Source of the DNA: Firmicutes bacterium UBA6811
GTDB lineage: Bacteria; Bacillota; SHA-98; UBA4971
Assembly: GCA_002452295.1 (NCBI GenBank)
Contig: DKEX01000022.1
Coordinates: 16,036-45,810 of the forward strand
DNA: 29,775 nt
Direction: 5' to 3'
Below the pieces are notes generated by a model, which worked only from the letters and a program-made list of their open reading frames with translations, was not told the origin of the DNA and searched no databases. Position 1 is the first letter of the stretch. Each line of letters opens with the position of its first letter. This document shows positions 22,962 to 29,775 of this stretch, one piece after another. A program made the translations under genes and the position numbers.

Positions 22962-23519
22962 CTAGACCCTCTCGAGGTACTGGCCGGTGCGCGTATCCAC
23001 CCTGATGACGTCGCCGATGTTCACGAAGAGGGGCACCTGCACGATGGCGCCCGTCTCGAGGGTCGCAGGCTTGGATCCGCCTGTCGCGGTGTCGCCGCGC
23101 AGGCCGGGGTCGGTCTGGACCACAGCGAGCTCCACGAAGTTGGGAAGCTCGACCCCGATGGGCGCGCCCTCGTACATCTGGACGCCGATGACCATGTTCT
23201 CCTTGAGATACTTCTTGCCGTCCCCGAGCGTCTCATCGCTCAGGATGAGCTGCTCGTAGGTGGACGTGTCCATGAAGTGGTTCTCGTCGCCGGAGCTATA
23301 GAGGTACTGCATCTCCCGGTAATCTATGTGAGCGCGCGGGAGCTTCTCGCCCGCCCGGAACGTCCTCTCCATAACGTACCCGGTCTTGACGTTCTTGAGC
23401 TTTGACCGGACGAACGCGGAGCCCTTGCCGGGCTTCACGTGCTGGAAGTCCACCACGGTGTAGACCTCGCCGTCGAGCTCAATCGTGAGGCCTGTGTGGA
23501 AGTCGTTGGTCGATATCAT
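22962..23519 (-). CDS. efp: Translation elongation factor P
   Basis: tRNA-shaped factor that relieves ribosome stalling at consecutive prolines. The 185 aa start ISTNDFHTGLTIELDGEVYTVVDFQHVKPGKGSAFVR, with the loop lysine that is post-translationally modified at K32 in KPGKGS. The C-terminal part ends VNIGDVIRVDTRTGQYLERV, the conserved EF-P signature. ATG 23519. The Pro-rich proteins nearby (PilP-like, SpoIIIAG) are the kind of product that needs EF-P, though this is only a remark. Located between pepP and spoIIIA, a standard Bacillota arrangement. Confidence 0.98.
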   Translation of the reverse strand: MISTNDFHTGLTIELDGEVYTVVDFQHVKPGKGSAFVRSKLKNVKTGYVMERTFRAGEKLPRAHIDYREMQYLYSSGDENHFMDTSTYEQLILSDETLGDGKKYLKENMVIGVQMYEGAPIGVELPNFVELAVVQTDPGLRGDTATGGSKPATLETGAIVQVPLFVNIGDVIRVDTRTGQYLERV

Positions 23520-23649
23520 GCACCCACCCCCGGAACTGGATCAAATACACATCTAATTCGCGCCATCTCTAGATTATCCTTTCGCGACGGCGGATATTTG
23601 GTGCTAATGGGAGGCAGCGTTCCCCTTCCGCCGGTGGCGCTCCCACGAT

Positions 23650-24726
23650 TCAGACCTCGATGAGCTGCCTGGGCGATCTCGTCAGGTTCCGCACGCCCTT
23701 CTCGTCGACGACCACGAGGTCCTCGATGCGCACGCCGAGCTTGCCCGGGAGGTAAATGCCCGGCTCGACGCTGACCACCATGCCTGGCGCAAGCTCGGCG
23801 GACGAGGAGGGCGCGAGGCGCGGCTCCTCGTGCACGGCGAGCCCCACCCCGTGCCCGAGCCCGTGGCCGAAGTGCTCGCCGTAGCCTGCCTCATCGATGA
23901 TGCGCTGTGCTATGGCGTGCGCCTCGTCGCCCTTCATGCCGGCCGTGATGCCGTCGAGGGCGGCCTGCTGCGCGCGGAGCACGATGTCGTATATCCTGCG
24001 CCCATCATCCGGCGCCCTTCCCAGGGCCACGGTGCGGGTGGTGTCGCCCCGGTAGCCATCGACGACCGCTCCGAAATCGAGCACGACAAGCTCCCCCGGA
24101 ACGAGGCGCCGGTCGGTGGCCACGGCATGCGGCATGGCGCCGTTCGGGCCGGACGCGACTATGATGTCAAAGCCCAGCCGCTCGGCGCAGTTCCTCCTCA
24201 TGAACCACTCCATCTCCAGCGCGACCTCGATCTCCGTCATGCCCGGCCTCATCACCTTGATGATGTGGGAGAAGGCGGCATCTCCAAGGGCCTCCGCCCG
24301 CTGGATCTTCTCGATCTCCGCCTCGTCCTTGACCATCCGCAGCTTCTCGACAAGGCCTTCCAGCGGGACCAGCTTCACGCCTTCAAGCTCCGACGCGAAC
24401 GTCTCGTGCTGCTTGTAGGTGACCACGTCTTTCTCGAAGCCAAGGGCCCTCGCGCCCATCTCGGCGAGGACCTCCCTGAGCGTGTCAACCATCTTCACGC
24501 CGTGCTTGACGATGCGGAAGTCCGGCGCCTGGCTTGTCGCCTGCTCGACGTAGCGGAAGTCCGTGAGGAGCACGGCATGGTCCTCGGAGATGAGCACGAA
24601 CCCCGACGACCCGGTGAACCCCGTCATGTAGCGCCTGTTCTCGGGGCGGATCACAAGCAGGGCGTCGATGTCGTGCGCCTTGAGCGACTCGCGAAGCCTT
24701 GCTATTCTTCCCTGTGTGCCTGCCAT
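23650..24726 (-). CDS. pepP: Xaa-Pro aminopeptidase (M24 family)
   Basis: Metallopeptidase that removes N-terminal residues before proline. It has 358 aa from ATG 24726, with GGAGG 11 nt upstream (GTG 24744 is a possible longer start). The creatinase-like N-terminal domain (DIDALLVIRPENRRYMTGFTGSSG) is followed by the pita-bread catalytic domain. Its five metal ligands are visible: two Asp in VVLDFGAVVDGYRGDTTR, His in HFGHGLGHGVGL, Glu in VSVEPGIYLPG and Glu in VRIEDLV. Length is typical of the short YqhT-type enzymes found next to efp. Confidence 0.95.
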   Translation of the reverse strand: MAGTQGRIARLRESLKAHDIDALLVIRPENRRYMTGFTGSSGFVLISEDHAVLLTDFRYVEQATSQAPDFRIVKHGVKMVDTLREVLAEMGARALGFEKDVVTYKQHETFASELEGVKLVPLEGLVEKLRMVKDEAEIEKIQRAEALGDAAFSHIIKVMRPGMTEIEVALEMEWFMRRNCAERLGFDIIVASGPNGAMPHAVATDRRLVPGELVVLDFGAVVDGYRGDTTRTVALGRAPDDGRRIYDIVLRAQQAALDGITAGMKGDEAHAIAQRIIDEAGYGEHFGHGLGHGVGLAVHEEPRLAPSSSAELAPGMVVSVEPGIYLPGKLGVRIEDLVVVDEKGVRNLTRSPRQLIEV

Positions 24727-24801
24727 CTCGTTGCGTTCCTCCACCTGGTAGATTGGCCGGGCAGGGCCCTTCGCGCCATCGCACCTGCCGTCGTCGGACG
24801 T

Positions 24802-26181
24802 TTACGGTGCGGACACTGGGGCGTCGTCAGGTGTCGTGCTCTCCCCAGGGTCGGCAGGCGCAGGCTGCCCGGTTTCTTGCGGGATCTTCTCCCCCGGCGC
24901 CGCCCTTTCCTCCTGTCGCCACTCCGCCGCGGACCCGAACCCCGGCTCCGGCTCCGAGGCCGGCTCCGACGCCGGTGGGAGGTCGTCCACTGTCACTATA
25001 CGCGGCGTGACGAATATGACCATCTCGGTCTCCTTGGCCTGGACCTTCCTGTTCTTGAAGAGCTCGCCCAGGATCGGGATGTCGCCCAGGATGGGGAACT
25101 TCATCATGCTCTCGATCTCCTCGCGCTGCAGGAGCCCCGCGATGGCGAGGGTCTCGCCGTCCCGCACGGTGGCCACGAGATCAGCCTCCCTCGTTCTCAC
25201 GTGCGGGTAGCCCTGGGTTTGCTCCTTGCCGAGGATGGTTGACACCTCCGGGTGGACGTGCACCGTTATGAGGCCGTTCCGATTGACGCGCGGGGTGATG
25301 ATGAGCTTCACGCCAGCCTCGATGAACGACACGGCCTGGCTCGTCTCCCCGCCAGAGGAGCTCGTGATTATCACTGGTATCTTGTCGCCGATGAAAATCC
25401 GCGCCTCCGTGCCGTCGAGCGTGGTGGTGCCGGGGCGGGCGATGGTCACCGCCTTGCCCGAGTCCTCCAGCATCTTGAGGAACGGCGCCACGGCAAGCGA
25501 AAGCCCGATGAACGCACCGGTCATGGGATCCGTCCTTATGTACACCTTCCCGAACCCGCCGTACTCCCCCGCCTCCTGCCAGTTAATCCCGTAATCGTCC
25601 ATGGCGTCCTTGGCGATCTCCTCGAGCCGCGCGTCGATGCGCACCATGGGGATGGGCACATCCAGCTTCTCCACGACCTTCGCGGCCTCGTCAAGCTCCA
25701 CCCCGGCGCCTGAAGCTATGACCGAGTTCGTGCGCTCGTCCACCTGGAGTTTGTCCGCAGGGATCACGAGGCCCAGGGCCTGCTTCATGTCAGCCGGCGA
25801 GGAGTAGCTCAGCTTGAACACGCGCGTATCGACCCTGTCAAAGCCATCCTTGAAGCGAGCGGGGGCGGCGACCACGAGGGTATTGCCGAGGTACCTGTAG
25901 GCGAGACCCGTTGCGCGCGTGATAAGCTCCACAGCATCGCGCACCGGGACCGCCTTGAGGTTCAGCGTGACCTCGCCCCTCACGGACGGGTCGGCGACGA
26001 TGTTGACCTGGCCGAGGTCAGCCAGGATCTTCAGGACGTCACGGATGTCGGCGCCCTTGAGGTCTATGGTGACAGGCTGCCCCGCCGCCGGGGCCTGGGC
26101 CTGTACCTGCAAGCACAAAAGCATCGCCGCAAGCGCGATTATGAGGGTGATACACCTTGCGCGTCGCGGGCTGGTTATCAT
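24802..26181 (-). CDS. pilQ: Secretin (PilQ/GspD-like)
   Basis: Ring-forming outer channel protein of type IV pili or type II secretion. The 459 aa have a signal peptide (about 1-29) and an STN/N0 domain (VTIDLKGADIRDVLKILADLGQVNIVADPSVRG...). A NolW-type N1 repeat follows (TRVFKLSYSSPADMKQALG...NSVIASG), then the secretin core beginning MVRIDARLEEIAKDAMDDYGINWQ, with FIEAGVKLIITPRVN and the conserved end LPILGDIPILGELFKNR...ETEMVIFVTPRIV (approximate). About 60 Pro/Glu/Ala-rich residues trail the core. The start overlaps the PilP-like gene by 4 nt. A secretin normally needs an outer membrane, which is notable in a spore-former. Confidence 0.93.
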   Translation of the reverse strand: MITSPRRARCITLIIALAAMLLCLQVQAQAPAAGQPVTIDLKGADIRDVLKILADLGQVNIVADPSVRGEVTLNLKAVPVRDAVELITRATGLAYRYLGNTLVVAAPARFKDGFDRVDTRVFKLSYSSPADMKQALGLVIPADKLQVDERTNSVIASGAGVELDEAAKVVEKLDVPIPMVRIDARLEEIAKDAMDDYGINWQEAGEYGGFGKVYIRTDPMTGAFIGLSLAVAPFLKMLEDSGKAVTIARPGTTTLDGTEARIFIGDKIPVIITSSSGGETSQAVSFIEAGVKLIITPRVNRNGLITVHVHPEVSTILGKEQTQGYPHVRTREADLVATVRDGETLAIAGLLQREEIESMMKFPILGDIPILGELFKNRKVQAKETEMVIFVTPRIVTVDDLPPASEPASEPEPGFGSAAEWRQEERAAPGEKIPQETGQPAPADPGESTTPDDAPVSAP

Positions 26182-27431
26182 CGCTTACCGCCTCCCCCGA
26201 GTTCCAGCACGAACTCCTCGCCTTCCTTTATCACGGTAACGGACTTCTCTCCCAACGACTTCACCGTCACCCCGTTTAGCTCGTCGCCAGGCCGCACGAT
26301 GGTGCTGCCCTGGGGCGTCCTCACTATCGCGTACGCCGAGTCTCCGGCGGAGATGATGCCGGTCACGAGCATGAGCGGCGGCTCCACGCGAGGCTTCGGT
26401 AGAGGGGCGGCAGGTTCCGCCGGCAGGCTCTCGCGGCCACTCTCTTTGACGGTGGGCGAGCCCTTACTGGTATCAGGAGCCCCTGTAGCTGTGGGACCGC
26501 CCCCCTTGCTTGCTGTTGCCGCTGGCTGGCTGGCGGTGCCGGGCTTCCCCGCGTCGCTCCCGGCGGACGGCTTCTCCGACGCAGCCTCAGTCTTCTTGTC
26601 TCCCTCAGGTGGCGCCGTGTTGCGGGAAGCTGTATCCTTCACATCCGAAGGGATCGGACGTTGGGCGCCGTTGCTTTCGCCGGTGGCCTTTTCCGGCGCC
26701 CGGACGACGTCACCAGTGCGTGCCTCGGCCGCAGGGGAGGCAGACTCGCCCTTTCCCGCCTCGACGGTCATGCCCGGTTCGGTCCTCCCGCTCTCCCGCG
26801 CCGGCCCGGCGTCCGCGTCACCCTCCTTGGCGGAGGGTGCCTTCTCAGGCGCGGGCTCGGGCTGCAACCGCGCTATCGTCACGGGCTCCGAGGTCTCCGG
26901 GGCGGGCGAGGAGGGAGGCTTTGCGTCCTCCTTTGGCTTCGCCACAGGCTTGTCTGATGCTGCGCGCGGTTCCGCGGCACTCTTTGAAGCGTTCCTTGCT
27001 GAGGCGGCAGCGATGATCCTGCTGACCTCGTCGGGACCCGTGCTGGGCCCTGTGCCTGCAGGGTGCTGCCCTTGCGAGCGGCAATACCGCGCAATGGAGC
27101 TATCCGGGGCAAAGGGATCGTCGTCGCTCCTCGCAGGAACCGAAATCGGCTCCTCTTCCCTGCCCGACTGGGTAGCGGCCGGGAGCGGCTTCTGAAGCTC
27201 GCGCCACTTCTCTGGGATGGCAGGCCTTGCGACGACCGTCGAAGGCGCCGGCGGTAAGCCCTTGTCAGCAGGCGGGCGTATGGCTCTCATGCCCACCACT
27301 ACGGCGGCAGCCAGGAGAGCGAGGGCGAGGATAGCGACCAGCCAGGCCTGCCGGGACCCGGGCTTGCGTGGCAGCTTCAGGCCGCCCCGTTTGAGATCCG
27401 CAAGTCCCCTGCCGGTATCGAGACGGCTCAT
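26178..27431 (-). CDS. PilP/GspC-like pilus alignment protein with long Pro/Ala-rich linker
   Basis: Bitopic protein of 417 aa: a basic cytoplasmic N-terminus, one transmembrane helix (about 29-50) and roughly 290 residues of low-complexity Pro/Ala/Lys/Glu/Ser sequence. A compact C-terminal beta domain (about 350-415) includes LVTGIISAGDSAYAIVRTPQGSTIVRPGDELNGVTVKSLGEKSVTVIKEGEEFVLELG (shortened here by description: the HR-type repeat of PilP/GspC). Such domains bind the secretin's N0 domain, and the gene lies directly before the secretin, with 4-bp overlaps on both sides. The linker is much longer than in Gram-negative PilP and would allow it to span a thick wall (inference). Confidence 0.78.
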   Translation of the reverse strand: MSRLDTGRGLADLKRGGLKLPRKPGSRQAWLVAILALALLAAAVVVGMRAIRPPADKGLPPAPSTVVARPAIPEKWRELQKPLPAATQSGREEEPISVPARSDDDPFAPDSSIARYCRSQGQHPAGTGPSTGPDEVSRIIAAASARNASKSAAEPRAASDKPVAKPKEDAKPPSSPAPETSEPVTIARLQPEPAPEKAPSAKEGDADAGPARESGRTEPGMTVEAGKGESASPAAEARTGDVVRAPEKATGESNGAQRPIPSDVKDTASRNTAPPEGDKKTEAASEKPSAGSDAGKPGTASQPAATASKGGGPTATGAPDTSKGSPTVKESGRESLPAEPAAPLPKPRVEPPLMLVTGIISAGDSAYAIVRTPQGSTIVRPGDELNGVTVKSLGEKSVTVIKEGEEFVLELGGGGKR

Positions 27432-28000
27432 TTGCCACCACCGCCCTTCGGCACCACATACAGGACCACCGAGAACGTCGCGTCCAGGGCCTGCGGCCTC
27501 GCTACGTCGCCTGACCCTCGCGGGCCGCCGAGGCGCACGCCCGTCACGCTCATCGCCCGCCCGAGGGAGAGAAGCCTGTCAAGGAAAGCCTTCACCTGTT
27601 GATAGGAGCCCTGGACCTCTATGGTAAGAGGAGTCTCCGCATAGGGGCTGGAGATGGACGGAGATCCGAGAGAAAGGGAGACCACGGCGGCTCCGGACGC
27701 GGATGAAACGTTCTCGAGGTCTCTCAGGAAGTACGGTATGGCCGTCTCCCTGGTCACCGTCGAATCGATTTCCTGGAGCGATTTCAAGGCGTCCTCATAC
27801 TCGGCCCGCAGGCTCGCGAGGGTCTCGCCCCTCTGGGCGATGGACCCGATCCTGCGGCTTATGAGGTCAAGACGCTGCGATAGGTCCGCGGCCTCGCGCC
27901 ACATGGGCGAAAGGACATATCCATAGAAGGCATAGCCTGCAAGCTCCAGGGCAAAGACCAGGGCGAGGACACGTGTCGACATCCAGTTTCGGCTGCTCAT
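27428..28000 (-). CDS. pilO: PilO-like type IV pilus assembly protein
   Basis: Inner-membrane protein of the pilus alignment complex. The 190 aa have a single N-terminal helix (about 11-29), a coiled-coil stretch (about 38-80) and a ferredoxin-like C-terminal domain with SSPYAETPLTIEVQGSYQQVKAFLDRLLSLGRAMSV, the PilO signature in which a loop region is followed by a strand-helix over a 'SYQQVKAFLDRL' motif. 4-bp overlaps with pilN and the PilP-like gene. It should dimerise with PilN. Confidence 0.87.
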   Translation of the reverse strand: MSSRNWMSTRVLALVFALELAGYAFYGYVLSPMWREAADLSQRLDLISRRIGSIAQRGETLASLRAEYEDALKSLQEIDSTVTRETAIPYFLRDLENVSSASGAAVVSLSLGSPSISSPYAETPLTIEVQGSYQQVKAFLDRLLSLGRAMSVTGVRLGGPRGSGDVARPQALDATFSVVLYVVPKGGGGK

Positions 28001-28551
28001 GGCTTCTCGCCCCCTGTGCGGGAGAGCGTCGCCTGTGCCTGAAAGGCGAGGAGCCCTGCGCTGTCGCCGATCCTGCCTGCGCGAGCGAGCCGCACGTCCT
28101 CGAAAAGACCCGATTCCCCGAGGGCCAGCATCAGCGAGGCCACGGCCTCGAGCGACACCGCCTCTCCGTCTATAATCGCCTTGCCGTCGTCGGCAAGGCC
28201 GAACTGCACGAGGCGCACGCCCTCCGGAAGGAGCTGCGAAAGGTCCCCCAGGATCTCCTGCGCGGGAAGGCCGCTGTCAACCTGCTTCCTTGCTGCGGCG
28301 AGCCTCGCCAGCACCTCGTCCCTGCTCTTGCGGGTTTCCTGTATATCACGGTCCAGCCACGCATACCTGGCATGATCCTCTTCTTGCGCTTCCAGCGAAC
28401 GGCGCAGGTCTGCGACCTCATGAGCCTTGACCACGTAGAGAAGGACTGTCACGACCACGAAAACGCACACCGCCGTTGCCACCGCTATCCGAAGGGCGCT
28501 CGTCCTGGGCGGCCTGGGTAGCCCCGGCGGCAGCAGGTCAACGCCTTTCAA
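27997..28551 (-). CDS. pilN: PilN-like type IV pilus assembly protein
   Basis: The 184-aa protein starts MKGVDLLPPGLPRPPR, matching the short cytoplasmic PilN peptide (the INLLP-type motif) that binds PilM. It then has one transmembrane helix (about 22-42), a coiled coil (about 45-92) and a ferredoxin-like domain beginning LGDLSQLLPEGVRLVQFGLADDGKAIIDGEAVSLEAVASLMLAL. It overlaps pilM and pilO by 4 nt each. Expected role: inner-membrane platform linking PilM in the cytoplasm to PilO. Confidence 0.88.
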   Translation of the reverse strand: MKGVDLLPPGLPRPPRTSALRIAVATAVCVFVVVTVLLYVVKAHEVADLRRSLEAQEEDHARYAWLDRDIQETRKSRDEVLARLAAARKQVDSGLPAQEILGDLSQLLPEGVRLVQFGLADDGKAIIDGEAVSLEAVASLMLALGESGLFEDVRLARAGRIGDSAGLLAFQAQATLSRTGGEKP

Positions 28552-29675
28552 TGTTCCTCCACCCCCCGCAGCGCAAGCCCGATTGCAACCGAGAGCGACG
28601 GCCCGTGCGCGTCGAGCACCTCAGCGAGGCGCGCTCCCCGGGCTGGGGAGGCGTTCCTTAGCGGGTCCCCGGACCTCACGGCTATGCCCAGGCTGTTCTC
28701 GAGGAACTCCGCAAGCCCTGAGAGCCTGGACCCGCCGCCCGTGAGGATGATCGAGACGATGGGTGCATCCGCACCGCGCCTCGTCCTCGCCTGGGCGTTG
28801 CAGTAGTCGAGAGACCGCCTCATCTCCAGGGCCAGCCTGCCCGCGACGCCGGCGAGCGCTTGCTCGACGGCGCCGTCTTCGGAAGTGGCAGCGCTACCGA
28901 GAACGTCCCCGGCCGCCGTCGATATGGGCGGAAACGGCACCCTGGACCTGCGCTTGGCCGTCTCCGCCCAGCCCGTGCCGCGGCCCGTGGCCTCGGCCAC
29001 GGCGGTGGTGAAGTCATTCCCGCCTACGGGGACGATCCGCGTGAACCTGAGCACGCCGCCCTCGGAGTAGGCGAGGTCGGTTGTCCCTCCACCGATGTCT
29101 GCGTAAAAGCCCAAGGTTTCGGTGTTGCCGTCGCGGAACACACGGTCCAGCGTGATCGGCTGGATGTCGAGGGCGAGCGGGTACAGACCCGCAAGCTGCA
29201 TCGTCTCCATGTGGCTCTGCACCAGCTTCTTCGGCGCGGCCACGATCATGACCTCGATCTTCTCGGACGGCTCTGCCGGAGAGCTGACGATCTCAAAGTC
29301 TATGCTGGCGTCTTTCGCAGGGTAAGGGATGTAGGCCCCCGCGTCCCACTTCACCGCCTGGGCGAGTTCCTCCCTGGGCATGCGGGGGAAGAGCGCGTGC
29401 CTCACCACAACATCGTCGCCGGCAATGGCTGCGTACACCTCGTTGGAGCGAATTCCGCCTGCGCGCATGGCCTCCTTGACGGCGGCGGCGACCTTCGGAG
29501 GGTCGAGCACGCTCCCCTCGGCGACCCCGCCTTCAGGCGTGGGATGCACCCCGGCGCGCGTTATCTCAACCGCGCCTTTTGTTTTCGTGATCTCGACCAC
29601 CTTGATGAGGGTGGTCCCGATGTCGAGCCCGACGGCGCGCTTCGCGCCGCCGAACGGAAGAAGCGGGCTTAAGAT
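28548..29675 (-). CDS. pilM: PilM-like actin-fold pilus assembly ATPase, probable ATC start
   Basis: Cytoplasmic actin-like protein that docks on PilN. The ATP-binding phosphate-1 motif GLDIGTTLIKVVEI and the phosphate-2-type YADIGGGTTDLAYSEGG are present, with ILTGGGSRLSGLAEFLENSLG near the end. Only a GTG at 29600 is available as a canonical start, and it would delete the first phosphate motif. In frame upstream, the peptide LSPLLPFGGAKRAVGLDIG looks like a genuine PilM N-terminus. A perfect AGGAGG stands 5 nt before an ATC codon at 29675, and an in-frame stop lies just beyond it, so ATC appears to be the initiator (375 aa). First pil gene of the window, 4-nt overlap into pilN. Confidence 0.9.
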   Translation of the reverse strand: MLSPLLPFGGAKRAVGLDIGTTLIKVVEITKTKGAVEITRAGVHPTPEGGVAEGSVLDPPKVAAAVKEAMRAGGIRSNEVYAAIAGDDVVVRHALFPRMPREELAQAVKWDAGAYIPYPAKDASIDFEIVSSPAEPSEKIEVMIVAAPKKLVQSHMETMQLAGLYPLALDIQPITLDRVFRDGNTETLGFYADIGGGTTDLAYSEGGVLRFTRIVPVGGNDFTTAVAEATGRGTGWAETAKRRSRVPFPPISTAAGDVLGSAATSEDGAVEQALAGVAGRLALEMRRSLDYCNAQARTRRGADAPIVSIILTGGGSRLSGLAEFLENSLGIAVRSGDPLRNASPARGARLAEVLDAHGPSLSVAIGLALRGVEEH

Positions 29676-29700
29676 GACCGCCTCCTTTCAAAACACGAAC

Positions 29701-29775
29701 TCAGAATCCGACCTGGCCAAGCCACGGGAACACCAGGCGCATCACCCAGGTCCCCGAGATACACACGATGATCGC
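29701..29775 (-). CDS. C-terminal end of an unidentified membrane protein (partial)
   Basis: The frame entering from the right edge encodes 24 residues, AIIVCISGTWVMRLVFPWLG plus QVGF, then a TGA at 29703-29701. It is hydrophobic with one Arg, like the last transmembrane segment of a polytopic protein. It ends 25 nt before the pilM start, consistent with an operon. Too short to name; a pilus platform protein, prepilin peptidase or transporter are all possible, and the frame may be chance. Confidence 0.35.
   Translation of the reverse strand, partial: AIIVCISGTWVMRLVFPWLGQVGF

Noticed and set aside
23520..23649. Possible promoter or riboswitch before efp
   Set aside because: Contains AT-rich stretches such as GATAAT, but no -35 with proper spacing or conserved riboswitch motif was seen.

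Overview
The window is a high-GC chromosome segment from a spore-forming member of the Bacillota, probably a Clostridia- or Limnochordia-like thermophile or anaerobe. The evidence is a complete spoIIIAA-AH operon, the Bacillota order accB-accC / asp23-amaP-DUF2273 / nusB-xseA-xseB-ispA / dxs-tlyA-nadK-argR-recN, and a locus for OLE RNA. All genes I can support lie on the minus strand, so transcription runs from the right edge to the left. I saw no tRNA, rRNA, insertion sequence, CRISPR array or phage gene.

Reading with transcription: (1) 29775-24802 is a type IV pilus or type II secretion assembly operon, pilM-pilN-pilO-pilP-like-secretin, whose genes are chained by 4-bp stop/start overlaps. 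(2) pepP and efp follow, closed by a strong intrinsic terminator. (3) 22776-17226 is the spoIIIA operon, coding for the mother-cell side of the forespore feeding channel, with a candidate sigma-E promoter. (4) accB-accC give the biotin carrier and biotin carboxylase. (5) A near-consensus sigma-A promoter starts asp23-amaP-DUF2273, which runs on into nusB, xseA, xseB and ispA. (6) The 670 bases between ispA and the next protein gene hold no convincing gene. They start at an excellent sigma-A promoter that overlaps the ispA stop codon and end just before a small multi-span membrane protein. Position, length (about 610 nt) and neighbours match the OLE (ornate, large, extremophilic) RNA and its membrane partner OapA. 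(7) dxs-tlyA-nadK-argR-recN follow. (8) The left 3.4 kb is a five-gene iron-sulfur/flavin dehydrogenase operon of the HcnABC / opine oxidase / dye-linked proline dehydrogenase type.

The most notable item is the OLE RNA-OapA locus, because the RNA cannot be seen in an ORF-based annotation and its segment would be left blank or filled with a spurious ORF. Other points of interest are a pilM gene whose best start is a non-canonical ATC behind a perfect Shine-Dalgarno, a secretin in a spore-former, a basic tail on OapA, opposed terminators between efp and spoIIIA, and several genes where a GTG inside the Shine-Dalgarno is easily mistaken for the start. Everything here is read by eye. No database search or RNA covariance model was run.
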